Assembly (NCBI RefSeq): GCF_000194945.1
Contig: NZ_GL878509.1
Coordinates: 1 to 64,000, forward strand
Direction of reading: 5' to 3'
Length of the DNA: 64,000 nt
Source: Streptococcus sanguinis SK1 = NCTC 7863
GTDB lineage: Bacteria; Bacillota; Bacilli; Lactobacillales; Streptococcaceae
Shown piece by piece: positions 19,941-29,652 of this stretch (positions within the stretch are counted from its first letter, which is position 1; the number at the start of each line of letters is the position of its first letter). Below the pieces are notes generated by a model. That model did no database searches. It was given only the letters and a program-made list of their open reading frames with translations, and was not told where the DNA came from. The position numbers and the translations under genes are program-made.

Positions 19941-19966
19941 AAAAAACTCTCAGAAAATTCTGAGAG
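19941..19966 (-). terminator. Intrinsic terminator of uppP
   Basis: Stem CTCTCAGAA / TTCTGAGAG with a 2-nt centre (7 bp if a 6-nt loop is allowed), followed by TTTTTT on the minus strand. It is about 50 nt after the uppP stop. Confidence 0.85.
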
Positions 19967-20018
19967 CTTATTATTTCACTGCATGAGAGAGTCAGGGAAA
20001 CATTAAAATCGCCCCCTT

Positions 20019-20861
20019 TTATCCCATCAAAGCTTTGATGACTGCATAAACCAGAAGCACGCCGCCTAGGCCAATCCGATATTTCCCAAAAATTGTAAAG
20101 TCATGCTTTTTGACGTAGTCTGTCAGGAAACGAATCACGACTAGACTAACACCGAAGGCAACCCCCATAGCAACCAAGAGCAAGAAGATTTGCCCAAATC
20201 CCAGACTGTTCCCATTCTTGATGAACTTGAGAATTTTCCAGCCACTAGCGCCAAACATAATGGGAATCCCTAGATAGAAAGTGAACTCTGTCACGACAGA
20301 ACGGCTGACACCATTCAAGAGACCACCGACAATGGTAGCACCAGAACGGCTAGTCCCAGGAAAGAGAGCTAGAACCTGAAAGAGACCAATTTGCAAGGCA
20401 GTCTTGTAAGGAAGAGAAGCTAAATCTGTCACAGCAGGCTCCTCATGCTCGCGCCTTTCCAGATAGATAAAAGCAGCTCCATAGACAATCAGCATCACTG
20501 ACACAGAGACCAGATTGTAGAAATGCGCTTCAAACCAATCATCCAAGAATAAGCCGATAACAGCAGCTGGCAAGGCTGCCACGACGACCTTGGCCCAAAG
20601 CTGCCAGGTCTTTTGAACCTGACGTGCTGATTTGCCTGGTTTAAAAGGGTTGAGCTTGTCAAAATAGATGACGACAACCGCCAAAATAGCTCCCAGCTGA
20701 ATAACGACATTAAACATTTCCATAAAGGCTGGACTTTGATTCTTAAACTGGATAAAGTCTTGAATCAAAATCAGGTGACCTGTACTGGAAATCGGCAGCC
20801 ATTCTGTGATTCCTTCGATGATACCGTAAATAATAGAGATAAAAATTTCAATGATAAACAT
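20019..20861 (-). CDS. uppP: Undecaprenyl-diphosphatase UppP (BacA)
   Basis: Integral membrane phosphatase that recycles undecaprenyl pyrophosphate to the monophosphate carrier; overexpression gives bacitracin resistance in other bacteria. The start is placed at 20861 ([10 protein letters not shown], 280 aa) because CAGGAG precedes it by 6 nt; the longer in-frame start MSKPLFQ would cover this RBS. Signature motifs are [14 protein letters not shown] (Glu16, Glu20, Ser25-Ser26, His29) and [10 protein letters not shown]. It is monocistronic with its own terminator. It belongs to the same lipid-carrier cycle as rgpG. Confidence 0.95.
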   Translation of the reverse strand: MFIIEIFISIIYGIIEGITEWLPISSTGHLILIQDFIQFKNQSPAFMEMFNVVIQLGAILAVVVIYFDKLNPFKPGKSARQVQKTWQLWAKVVVAALPAAVIGLFLDDWFEAHFYNLVSVSVMLIVYGAAFIYLERREHEEPAVTDLASLPYKTALQIGLFQVLALFPGTSRSGATIVGGLLNGVSRSVVTEFTFYLGIPIMFGASGWKILKFIKNGNSLGFGQIFLLLVAMGVAFGVSLVVIRFLTDYVKKHDFTIFGKYRIGLGGVLLVYAVIKALMG

Positions 20862-21000
20862 AGAATACTCCTGAAACAAGGGTTTACTCAAGGAAAGTCA
20901 TATATAAATTCCCAAAGAGTATTAGGTCTTATTATATCACAATTTCAAGGCTAGGAAAAGCCAGTACTAAGACTTTTCCGGATAGGCAAGGGCTTGTCTA

Positions 21001-22896
21001 TTAGAAAGCTCCACCGCCTCCGCCGCCTCCGCCACCGGAGAACCCACCACCTGAACTTCCGCCAGATGAGACGGAGAAATTGCTGGCCGTGGTGGCTACA
21101 TGGCCGTAGTTTGAGAAACTGTGCATGCTGCTATAGAAGGCATAGTGCAGGTTAGCCTGAACATAGCTGTCCATAGATGGATTTCCCAAGTGAATCTGAC
21201 GCAGAGCCATGACACGGCTGACACGATCTGCATAGCCAAAGAGGGTCGCATAGACCAAGAGACGGTTCCAAAGGATAATGCCTTCGATTTCCGTCTTGTC
21301 CAGATGAGCAATATCTCGCAGCATATTTGAAAAACTTCGCCACAGATAGAAGTCATGCGCGCCTTCATCATTCAGGACGCCATCTCGCCAATAAAGCTGT
21401 GCCTTACTAGCAAAAATGCAAATCATAACAAGTCCCACCAATGCTAAGGGAATATATATCCAGATAAGACTTTCAAAAGCGGCCATATAGACAAACAAAA
21501 CTCCAAGAGAGAACAGCAAAACAGCACTAGCTAGAATGATGGCAGTAATCAGCAATCTCTTTTCCTGAACTTTAAGAGGCCGGTAGTGGCCAAAGAGACC
21601 CAAACGCTTGCCCTCAGAGCGCACTTCTTTAGATAAGGAGCGCAGACTGTTAGTAAATAAGGACTTGATATTACTACCAATGTTACGGATATAGGACTCA
21701 TCCGCAGAAGACTTGTGCTTATAAATATCTTCTGAAATTTGATAGGCTGAAAAGAGATCTTTCACACTGGCTTGGGATTGCTTGTTGAAAGCCATGCCCA
21801 GAAAACGTCTCTCAAAGTCCGCTAGCCCATCATAGGTCGCTATTTGCAGAACAGGATTTTCAGCATCTCCCTGCAGGAGGAGATTGCCCCTATCCAGCAA
21901 GTCTAACAGAGTCGCCTGAACCATGTTTTCAAAGTTCAGCGCTGCCTTGCCGCCCCTAGTCGGATCGACATCCTCCATGTCTACTGCGTAAATATTTTCC
22001 GCCAAGACAAGAGGAGCCAAGTCCTGAGGAGCCTCATATAGACGGGCATTCTTGGGATAAGACTGCTTAGGCTTAATCTTCTGGGTAAAGACAAAATAAA
22101 GGATGGCCGCTACAAGTATGGCACATAAGAGCAGCAAGGGCATATAAATTTCTCCTAGCTGCCGGTAAAAGACCGTCTTGCGGGCAATCTTTTCTTCTTG
22201 AGCTTTAAAGGTTGGCAAGTAGTCACTCTCGTCTTCATTCTGGGATACAAGAGAGACCGTTTGTCGATCCCAATAGCCGTGGAGCTCGACATTGTCACCC
22301 GATCCGATTCCATTGAGTTTGACCAGATAGTCGGTGCCATCCTTATCCACGAAAGGCTGAGTACCAAAGTAGCCACTATGAGCAAAGAGCTCGCTCTTAT
22401 CTGGATTGCTCAAGCCAGAAACTGTCAAAACGACCTCTCCTATCCCCTGGTCCCAGTCACTGATAGGAGTCCAGTTGAGCTCAGCAATATCCCTGTGAAG
22501 AAAAAGGAGATTTCTCAGTTGCCAAGTCACAGTAACAACAACTCTGTCACCGTCGTTTCCGGAATTATAGATTTTGACTTCATAGCCATCTCCCAAGTCT
22601 TTGACTTGGGGGTTAATATCCATATCTGGCTCACCATTGGTCAGAACCGAGACCGTCGGATTCCCATCAATGGCAAAGCCATTGGGCATCTTTCCAGCAG
22701 ATCCCAGCGAAACAATCTGACCATTATAGTCGTCATTAAACTTGTAGGTCACTTTCTCTGTGTAGGTGGCTGTATTGTCCTCACGCAAGACCAGATCGCC
22801 TTGATAAGATTCAATATCATAGTCAACAGCCGAGACAACCTGACCAAAACAAAGGCAGGAAAACAAAACCAACAGAAGATAAAAATATCGTTTCAT
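21001..22896 (-). CDS. DUF2207 family membrane protein with Gly-rich C-terminus
   Basis: Predicted membrane protein of unknown function (631 aa). I start it at the ATG at 22896 because the TTG two codons upstream abuts the RBS GAGAGG. It has a signal peptide (about 1-23), then an extracytoplasmic beta-rich domain (about 24-240, ESYQGDLVLREDNTATYTE) typical of DUF2207. A membrane segment near 255-275, a cytoplasmic region, two adjacent membrane segments near 455-505 and a tail of almost pure Gly/Ser ending GGGGAF follow. The extended -10 TGATATAAT lies upstream. No function is established for the family; a role in the envelope is inference. Confidence 0.85.
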   Translation of the reverse strand: MKRYFYLLLVLFSCLCFGQVVSAVDYDIESYQGDLVLREDNTATYTEKVTYKFNDDYNGQIVSLGSAGKMPNGFAIDGNPTVSVLTNGEPDMDINPQVKDLGDGYEVKIYNSGNDGDRVVVTVTWQLRNLLFLHRDIAELNWTPISDWDQGIGEVVLTVSGLSNPDKSELFAHSGYFGTQPFVDKDGTDYLVKLNGIGSGDNVELHGYWDRQTVSLVSQNEDESDYLPTFKAQEEKIARKTVFYRQLGEIYMPLLLLCAILVAAILYFVFTQKIKPKQSYPKNARLYEAPQDLAPLVLAENIYAVDMEDVDPTRGGKAALNFENMVQATLLDLLDRGNLLLQGDAENPVLQIATYDGLADFERRFLGMAFNKQSQASVKDLFSAYQISEDIYKHKSSADESYIRNIGSNIKSLFTNSLRSLSKEVRSEGKRLGLFGHYRPLKVQEKRLLITAIILASAVLLFSLGVLFVYMAAFESLIWIYIPLALVGLVMICIFASKAQLYWRDGVLNDEGAHDFYLWRSFSNMLRDIAHLDKTEIEGIILWNRLLVYATLFGYADRVSRVMALRQIHLGNPSMDSYVQANLHYAFYSSMHSFSNYGHVATTASNFSVSSGGSSGGGFSGGGGGGGGGAF

Positions 22897-22963
22897 ACTC
22901 AACCTCTCTTTACAGATATTTTGTTCTATTATATCATTTTTATCAAGTAAGGGCTTACTAGGA

Positions 22964-22992
22964 TTGAAAAGAACAGCAATTTTCGATAGAAT
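22964..22992 (+). promoter_or_regulatory. Promoter of the amino-acid ABC transporter operon
   Basis: TTGAAA, 17-nt spacer, TAGAAT on the plus strand; the -10 ends 35 nt before the ATG at 23028. Confidence 0.7.
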
Positions 22993-23027
22993 AGGAAGAA
23001 CTATTATTAGATAAGCAGGAGAAACCC

Positions 23028-24593
23028 ATGAAGAAATTATTACTCACTTTATTTACAGCCCTCCTGGTCACCTTAGGAACGGTTCATGTTATTCAGGCCG
23101 ATGACTACCTGAGAATCGGTATGGAAGCAGCCTACGCTCCCTTCAACTGGACTCAGGATGACGATTCCAATGGTGCTGTAAAAATCGAAGGCACCAACCA
23201 ATATGCCAATGGATACGATGTGCAGATTGCCAAAAAAATCGCACAAGAGATGGGCAAGGAACCTCTAGTTGTCAAGACTTCCTGGAATGGCTTAATTCCT
23301 GCTCTGACCTCCGGCAAAATTGACATGATTATTGCAGGTATGAGCCCAACTGCCGAGCGGAAAAAGGAAATCGCCTTTTCCAACAGTTACTACACCAGCG
23401 AGCCAGTTCTCCTAGTTCGTAAAGATGGAAAATATGCATCCGCTAAGACGCTAGAAGACTTCAAAGACGCTAAAGTCACTTCCCAGCAAGGAGTTTATCT
23501 CTACAATCTCATTGACCAGCTGCCTGGCGCCAAAAAAGAAACAGCTATGGGCGATTTTGCTCAGATGCGTCAAGCCTTGGAATCTGGTGTTATTGATGGC
23601 TATATCTCTGAGCGGCCAGAAGCCTTGACTGCTGAGACTGCCAACTCCAACTTCAAAATGATTCAGTTTGAGAAAGGCTTTGAAGTTGGCGAAGAGGATG
23701 CTTCTATTGCCATTGGTATGCGCAAGGATGACAGTCGTATCGAGCAAGCTAATGCAGCAATCGCTAAGATTACTACTAATGATCAAGTCAAGCTGATGGA
23801 TGAGATGATTCAGAAACAGCCTGTTGATACGGATAGTGAAACAACGAATGAATCATTCTTCAGTCAAGTGGCTAAGATCCTGGCTGAAAACTGGCCTCAA
23901 TTCCTACGCGGAGCTGGTTTGACTCTACTCATTTCGATTACAGGGACCATCGCAGGTCTCATCATCGGACTGCTGATTGGCGTTTATCGGACGGCACCAG
24001 CTTCTAAGAATAAACTCCTAGCATCATTGCAAAAAATCTTCGGCTGGTTCTTAAATGTCTATATTGAGATTTTCCGCGGAACTCCAATGATTGTTCAGTC
24101 TATGGTTATCTATTACGGAACAGCCCAGGCTTTTGGAATTTCTATCGACCGGACTATCGCTGCCATTTTCATCGTCTCCATCAATACTGGAGCTTATATG
24201 AGCGAGATTGTCCGCGGTGGTATCTTTGCTGTTGATAAGGGGCAATTCGAGGCTGCAACAGCACTGGGTATGACCCATGGCCAGACCATGCGTAAGATTG
24301 TACTGCCTCAGGTTGTCCGCAATATTCTGCCCGCAACTGGTAACGAATTTGTCATCAACATCAAGGATACATCCGTGTTGAACGTTATCTCGGTAGTTGA
24401 GCTTTATTTCTCTGGAAATACTATCGCTACCCAGACCTACCAATACTTCCAAACCTTTACCATTATCGCTGCAATCTACTTTGTCCTGACATTCAGCGTG
24501 ACACGCATCCTGCGCTATGTTGAAAAACGCTTCGACACAGACAACTACACGACAGGTGCCAATCAAATGCAGACAGGAGAAGTGAAATCATGA
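23028..24593 (+). CDS. Amino-acid ABC transporter, fused substrate-binding and permease protein (GlnP type)
   Basis: Single polypeptide combining a periplasmic-type binding domain with the channel domain of a polar amino-acid importer. It is 521 aa: signal peptide 1-24, SBP_bac_3 domain about 25-265 ([33 protein letters not shown]), then a HisM/GlnP permease domain from about 290 with [19 protein letters not shown] and the EAA loop [22 protein letters not shown]. The usual ligands for this architecture are glutamine, glutamate or asparagine; the ligand is not determined here. It overlaps the downstream ATPase gene by 4 nt (ATGA). Confidence 0.92.
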   Translation: MKKLLLTLFTALLVTLGTVHVIQADDYLRIGMEAAYAPFNWTQDDDSNGAVKIEGTNQYANGYDVQIAKKIAQEMGKEPLVVKTSWNGLIPALTSGKIDMIIAGMSPTAERKKEIAFSNSYYTSEPVLLVRKDGKYASAKTLEDFKDAKVTSQQGVYLYNLIDQLPGAKKETAMGDFAQMRQALESGVIDGYISERPEALTAETANSNFKMIQFEKGFEVGEEDASIAIGMRKDDSRIEQANAAIAKITTNDQVKLMDEMIQKQPVDTDSETTNESFFSQVAKILAENWPQFLRGAGLTLLISITGTIAGLIIGLLIGVYRTAPASKNKLLASLQKIFGWFLNVYIEIFRGTPMIVQSMVIYYGTAQAFGISIDRTIAAIFIVSINTGAYMSEIVRGGIFAVDKGQFEAATALGMTHGQTMRKIVLPQVVRNILPATGNEFVINIKDTSVLNVISVVELYFSGNTIATQTYQYFQTFTIIAAIYFVLTFSVTRILRYVEKRFDTDNYTTGANQMQTGEVKS

Positions 24594-25330
24594 CAGAAAC
24601 CATTTTAGAAATTAAAAACCTCAAAAAGTCCTACGGTGAAAACCAAGTCCTCAAGGACATCTCCCTCACCGTTCATAAAGGAGAAGTAATTTCCATCATC
24701 GGCAGCTCTGGCAGTGGAAAGTCAACCTTCCTGCGATCCATTAACCTTCTGGAAACGCCAACTGGCGGACAAATTTTCTACCGCGGCAAGAATGTCCTGG
24801 ACGAGAATTACGACTTGACCCATTACCGTGAAAAGCTGGGCATGGTCTTTCAGTCTTTCAATCTCTTCGAGAATCTTAATGTCCTAGAAAATACCATCGT
24901 CGCTCAGACAACTGTCCTGAAAAAAGAACGGTCAGAAGCCGAGAAAATTGCCAAAGAAAACCTCAACAAGGTTGGCATGGGCGAGCAATACTGGCAGGCC
25001 AAGCCTAAGCAACTCTCAGGCGGTCAGAAGCAGCGGGTCGCTATTGCCCGCGCCCTCTCCATGAATCCTGACGCCATCCTCTTTGATGAGCCAACTTCAG
25101 CCCTCGACCCTGAAATGGTTGGTGAAGTTCTGAAAATCATGAAAGAACTGGCTCAGGAAGGACTGACTATGATTGTCGTAACCCACGAGATGGAATTTGC
25201 CCGTGATGTTTCCAGCCGTGTTATCTTTATGGACAAGGGCGTCATTGCTGAAGCTGGCAGCCCGCAGGATATCTTCACCAATCCCAAAGAAGAAAGAACC
25301 AAAGAATTCCTGCAACGCTTCCTCAGCTAA
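24590..25330 (+). CDS. Amino-acid ABC transporter ATP-binding protein (GlnQ type)
   Basis: ATPase partner of the fused binding/permease protein just upstream, 246 aa, cytoplasmic. Walker [10 protein letters not shown] lies at about 38-46, followed by Q-loop [11 protein letters not shown], signature LSGGQKQR, Walker [15 protein letters not shown] and the switch His in VVTHE. The ATGA overlap indicates coupled translation at a 1:1 ratio. The pair is complete for import because the permease is presumed to dimerise. Confidence 0.94.
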   Translation: MTETILEIKNLKKSYGENQVLKDISLTVHKGEVISIIGSSGSGKSTFLRSINLLETPTGGQIFYRGKNVLDENYDLTHYREKLGMVFQSFNLFENLNVLENTIVAQTTVLKKERSEAEKIAKENLNKVGMGEQYWQAKPKQLSGGQKQRVAIARALSMNPDAILFDEPTSALDPEMVGEVLKIMKELAQEGLTMIVVTHEMEFARDVSSRVIFMDKGVIAEAGSPQDIFTNPKEERTKEFLQRFLS

Positions 25331-25351
25331 ATTACTTCTATTTTCAAAAGC

Positions 25352-25388
25352 AAAAAGGAATCTGGAACTAAGTCCAGATTCCTTTTTT
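25352..25388 (+). terminator. Bidirectional terminator after the amino-acid transporter
   Basis: A 15-bp stem AAAAAGGAATCTGGA with its complement, 7-nt loop, T-runs on both strands. It serves the plus-strand transporter and probably the convergent small gene ending at 25426. Confidence 0.92.
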
Positions 25389-25425
25389 GATTTAATGAGC
25401 AATATCAGTTGCACAATTTTGAAGT

Positions 25426-25641
25426 TTAGTCTTCAAATTTTTCATGGTTTTTGTCGTAGAAATCAATCAAGCCAAGAGCTGTTTCAAAAGAGATATTTTT
25501 CACTTTTGCACGTCCTTGAGCAAGAGCAATGATAGACATTTCACGTGCATTTGTTTCTTTACTAATACGGTAACCGGTGATCTTCTTATCACGTACCCAA
25601 CTAACAACAGATTCTACTTTCTCGAAATTAGATTTAGCCAT
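25426..25641 (-). CDS. Small HTH-like protein, function unknown
   Basis: 71-aa acidic-ended protein with a good RBS (GAGGAGT) and its own strong promoter. The segment ISKETNAREMSIIALAQGRA, followed by VKNISFETALGLIDFYDK, has the spacing of a Cro/C1-type helix-turn-helix (two short helices, then a dimerisation-like helix), which suggests a small DNA-binding protein. I do not recognise a characterised relative. No neighbour shares its transcript, so context gives no target. Confidence 0.75.
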   Translation of the reverse strand: MAKSNFEKVESVVSWVRDKKITGYRISKETNAREMSIIALAQGRAKVKNISFETALGLIDFYDKNHEKFED

Positions 25642-25674
25642 TTCTTACTCCTCTCTATTCTAGCTACATCAACT

Positions 25675-25703
25675 ACTATAATTGTTTTTATACAGTTTGT
25701 CAA
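25675..25703 (-). promoter_or_regulatory. Promoter of the small HTH-like gene
   Basis: Consensus -35 TTGACA, 17-nt spacer, TATAGT on the minus strand, 34 nt upstream of the ATG at 25641. Likely strong and constitutive. Confidence 0.78.
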
Positions 25704-25749
25704 CTTAAACAAACCAAATTCGAACAAATTAAATAATTCTGAATTTTCT

Positions 25750-26643
25750 TTACTTAGCTTTGAGGGCTGAAAGTATCTGAGTCCGAATACTTTCGACACC
25801 TTCTGGATTTGCTGGAAGGAAGATGGTATTATTACCCGAACTATCTGCAAAATTATTCAGCGTATCCAGGTACTGATTGGTCAAAAGAATAGACATAATC
25901 TGCTCTTCTGTCAACTCAATGTTGGCGCCCTTCAATTCCTTGATCGAATCTGCCAAACCATCCACAATGGCCTTCCGCTGCTCGGCAATACCAACCCCAT
26001 GCAGGCGGTCTTTCTCAGCTTCCGCAGAAGCAGCTGTCACAATCTTAATCTTATCCGCTTCAGCCAATTCCTGAGCAGCCACGCGCTTACGCTGCGCCGC
26101 ATTGATTTCGTTCATAGACTGTTTAACTTCAGCATCAGGCTCAACCTTGGTAATCAGAGTTTTGACAATGATATAACCATAGGTCGACATTTCTTCTGCC
26201 ACTTGCTTTTGAACTTCTAGGGCAATTTCGTCCTTCTTTTCAAAGAGCTCGTCCAAGGTCAGTTTTGGAACGGAGGAACGAAGGGCATCTTCAATATAGG
26301 ACTTAATTTGAGCTTCTGGCCGCATAAGTTTGTAATAAGCGTCAATTACGTTGTTCTCATTTACACGATACTGGGTCGCAACATTCATAGTTACAAAAAC
26401 ATTATCTTGTGTCTTGGTCTCAACGACAATCTCGCTCTGCAGCAAACGCAGCTGAACGCGAGCCGCTATCTTGTCAATCCCTAAAGGAAGACGGAAATTG
26501 ATACCGCTGCTGCTGGTTTTGTGATAACGTCCAAAACGCTCAATGATTGCCACAGATTGCTGACGAACCACATAGACTGCACTAAGCAGCAAGAATATAA
26601 AGATTATGACCAATATGATAAAGAAAAATGGAATAAAAAACAT
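25750..26643 (-). CDS. SPFH/band 7 (stomatin-like) membrane protein
   Basis: Membrane-anchored stomatin/prohibitin family protein, 297 aa from the ATG at 26643, which has AAGGAGG 7 nt upstream (the longer in-frame start lacks one). A single N-terminal membrane segment (about 2-26) is followed by the band 7 domain (VYVVRQQSVAIIERFGRYHK to about 170) and an Ala/Glu-rich coiled coil (QRKRVAAQELAEADKIKIV). Relatives form large oligomers that organise membrane microdomains and FtsH-type proteases. No NfeD partner is adjacent, so the role is unclear. Confidence 0.88.
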   Translation of the reverse strand: MFFIPFFFIILVIIFIFLLLSAVYVVRQQSVAIIERFGRYHKTSSSGINFRLPLGIDKIAARVQLRLLQSEIVVETKTQDNVFVTMNVATQYRVNENNVIDAYYKLMRPEAQIKSYIEDALRSSVPKLTLDELFEKKDEIALEVQKQVAEEMSTYGYIIVKTLITKVEPDAEVKQSMNEINAAQRKRVAAQELAEADKIKIVTAASAEAEKDRLHGVGIAEQRKAIVDGLADSIKELKGANIELTEEQIMSILLTNQYLDTLNNFADSSGNNTIFLPANPEGVESIRTQILSALKAK

Positions 26644-26672
26644 GTTCAAGCCTCCTTGATTCACTATGGTAT

Positions 26673-26701
26673 ATTCTAACATATTTAATTTGCAGTTTCA
26701 A
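26673..26701 (-). promoter_or_regulatory. Promoter of the band 7 gene
   Basis: Minus-strand TTGAAA, 17-nt spacer, TAGAAT, 30 nt upstream of the ATG. Confidence 0.7.
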
Positions 26702-26738
26702 ATAAAAGCATACAAATTAGGCTAAAATATATTTACAA

Positions 26739-27989
26739 TTAGACAAGCATATTGTAGAGTGTTTCATTCCCGTTCAGATTGATAAAGGACGGATCAAACT
26801 GCTCAATACGGTTAATCAAAGAAGCATAATCATGCTTATCTGCCAGAGAAATACCAATCAAAACTGGTCCCGTTCCCTTACTCGCCCGCTTGATATATTC
26901 AAAACGAGTGATATCGTCATTAGGCCCTAAAATATCATTTACAAATTCCCTCAGGGCACCCGGACGCTGCGGGAAGTTGACCACGAAATAATGCTTGATA
27001 CCATCATAAATAAGTGCCCGTTCTTCCATCTCTGGCATACGGTTGATGTCATTGTTTCCACCTGAGATAATGCAGCAGATAGTCTTCCCCTTGATATACT
27101 CGCTCAGCACTTCCAAAGCAGCAACACTTGCCGCACCAGCTGGCTCTGCGACAATCCCTTGCTTGGAGTATAGGTCAATAATGGTCTCTGAAATAAGCCC
27201 TTCATCTACACCGATAAGATTTTGAACATTCTTTTGTGTAACCTCATAGGTTGACTCACCAACCTTCTGTACTGCGATGCCGTCAGCAAATTTGTCGATT
27301 TCTTTAAGCTTGACCGGACCTCCAGCTTCAAAAGCTGCTTTCATACTGCGGGCACCGTTGGCTTCCACACCAATAACTTCGATATCTGGCTGACTTTCTT
27401 TGATATAGGTTGAGACTCCTGATATCAGGCCGCCGCCGCCAACTGGTACTAAAACTGCATCAAAATCGATAGCTTCTCTCTTGGCCTCATCTAAGATTTC
27501 ATAGGCTACAGTCCCTTGACCAGCTTGGACATCATCATTATCAAAAGGATCGATAAAGGTGCGATTTTCAGCCTTAGTATAGTCAAGCGCAGCCTTGGCC
27601 GAAGCATCAAAGGTATCTCCGACCAATTTAATTTCCACAAATTCACCACCAAAGAAGCGGACCTGGCCAATCTTCTGCTGAGGAGTCGTGATGGGCATAA
27701 AAATAGTTGCTGGAATTTTCATTTCCTTACAAGTATAGGCCACTCCTTGGGCGTGATTTCCCGCAGAAGCACAGACAACCCCACGCTGACGTTCCTCTTC
27801 ATTAAGTTGAGAAATGGCATAATAAGCCCCGCGGAGTTTAAAAGAGCGTACCCGCTGCATATTTTCCTTCTTCAGGTAAATCTTGGCATGGTACTTCTCC
27901 GACAAATAGTGGTCGTAGTCAAGCGGAGTATTGACAACCACATCTTTTAACACTTTATGAGCATGAGTGATATCTTTTGCTCTGAGCAT
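26739..27989 (-). CDS. ilvA: Threonine dehydratase IlvA
   Basis: PLP enzyme converting threonine to 2-oxobutanoate, the committed step to isoleucine. It is 416 aa. PLP lysine Lys51 lies in RSFKLRGAYYA and the glycine-rich phosphate-binding loop is VPVGGGGLISG. A single ACT-like regulatory domain occupies the C-terminus (about 330-416, HYFVVNFPQRPGALREF), the short Firmicute form. It is the last of the ilv genes here, separated from ilvC by a terminator, so it is probably fed by read-through or a weak local promoter. RBS GGAAGGAAAAAAT. Confidence 0.95.
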   Translation of the reverse strand: MLRAKDITHAHKVLKDVVVNTPLDYDHYLSEKYHAKIYLKKENMQRVRSFKLRGAYYAISQLNEEERQRGVVCASAGNHAQGVAYTCKEMKIPATIFMPITTPQQKIGQVRFFGGEFVEIKLVGDTFDASAKAALDYTKAENRTFIDPFDNDDVQAGQGTVAYEILDEAKREAIDFDAVLVPVGGGGLISGVSTYIKESQPDIEVIGVEANGARSMKAAFEAGGPVKLKEIDKFADGIAVQKVGESTYEVTQKNVQNLIGVDEGLISETIIDLYSKQGIVAEPAGAASVAALEVLSEYIKGKTICCIISGGNNDINRMPEMEERALIYDGIKHYFVVNFPQRPGALREFVNDILGPNDDITRFEYIKRASKGTGPVLIGISLADKHDYASLINRIEQFDPSFINLNGNETLYNMLV

Positions 27990-28030
27990 ATTTTTTCCTT
28001 CCCTGTCTCTCCAGTTTATTCTCTATCAAG

Positions 28031-28065
28031 CAAAACAAGGGGCTGGGAATTCGCATTCCAACCCC
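28031..28065 (-). terminator. Terminator between ilvC and ilvA
   Basis: Minus-strand GGGGTTGGAAT pairs with ATTCCCAGCCCC (one wobble, one bulge), then TTGTTTTG. It starts 24 nt after the ilvC stop. It likely makes ilvA expression partial relative to ilvBNC. Confidence 0.75.
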
Positions 28066-28088
28066 TAATGTCTTATCTGCTCTTTACC

Positions 28089-29144
<1,056 letters not shown>

Positions 29145-29175
29145 TTAGGCGGTTTTAACAAATTAAAGGTTTGAT

Positions 29176-29652
29176 TTAATCTCGGGTAAAGCCTGTCGCT
29201 CCAGTCCGAGCAATATTTTTAATACCATATGGGCGAATGACTCGAAGTAGAGCCTCGCTCTTCTCCGCATCACCAGTCATCTGAACGGTAATGGAGCTAG
29301 GTGCTACATCCACAACTGTTGCCCGGAATGGCTGGATAATAGACAGAATCTCTGCTCGCTTATCAGCTGGAGCCGAGACCTTAACCAGAATCACTTCACG
29401 CTCCAAGTGAGGACGGTCTGTGATATCTCGAACCCGAATCACATCAATCTGACGATTGAGCTGCTTGATAATCTGCTCGACTTCTGCCAATGAAGCCACA
29501 TCAATGATAATGGTGATACGGGATACTTCCGGATTTTCCGTCGTTCCGACTGAGATACTCTCAATATTAACCTGACGTCTGGAAAGGACGCCCGTGAAGC
29601 GGTTCAGAACACCCGAACGGTTTTGGAGTTTAGCTGTCAACATTCTACGCAT
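29176..29652 (-). CDS. ilvN: Acetolactate synthase small (regulatory) subunit
   Basis: Regulatory subunit of acetohydroxyacid synthase, 158 aa, conferring valine feedback. The N-terminal ACT domain begins MLTAKLQNRSGVLNRFTGVLSRR, with a second ACT-like half from about 80. It overlaps the end of ilvB by 8 nt, implying coupled synthesis with the catalytic subunit. Confidence 0.95.
   Translation of the reverse strand: MRRMLTAKLQNRSGVLNRFTGVLSRRQVNIESISVGTTENPEVSRITIIIDVASLAEVEQIIKQLNRQIDVIRVRDITDRPHLEREVILVKVSAPADKRAEILSIIQPFRATVVDVAPSSITVQMTGDAEKSEALLRVIRPYGIKNIARTGATGFTRD

Noticed and set aside
20942..20975. GGAAAAG/CTTTTCC hairpin after the DUF2207 gene
   Set aside because: A 7-bp stem with a 12-nt loop and no T-run on the minus strand; too weak for a terminator call.
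22198..22950. 250-codon open frame on the plus strand
   Set aside because: It lies wholly opposite the DUF2207 gene and its promoter, has no RBS or domain pattern, and the minus-strand protein is clearly the real one.
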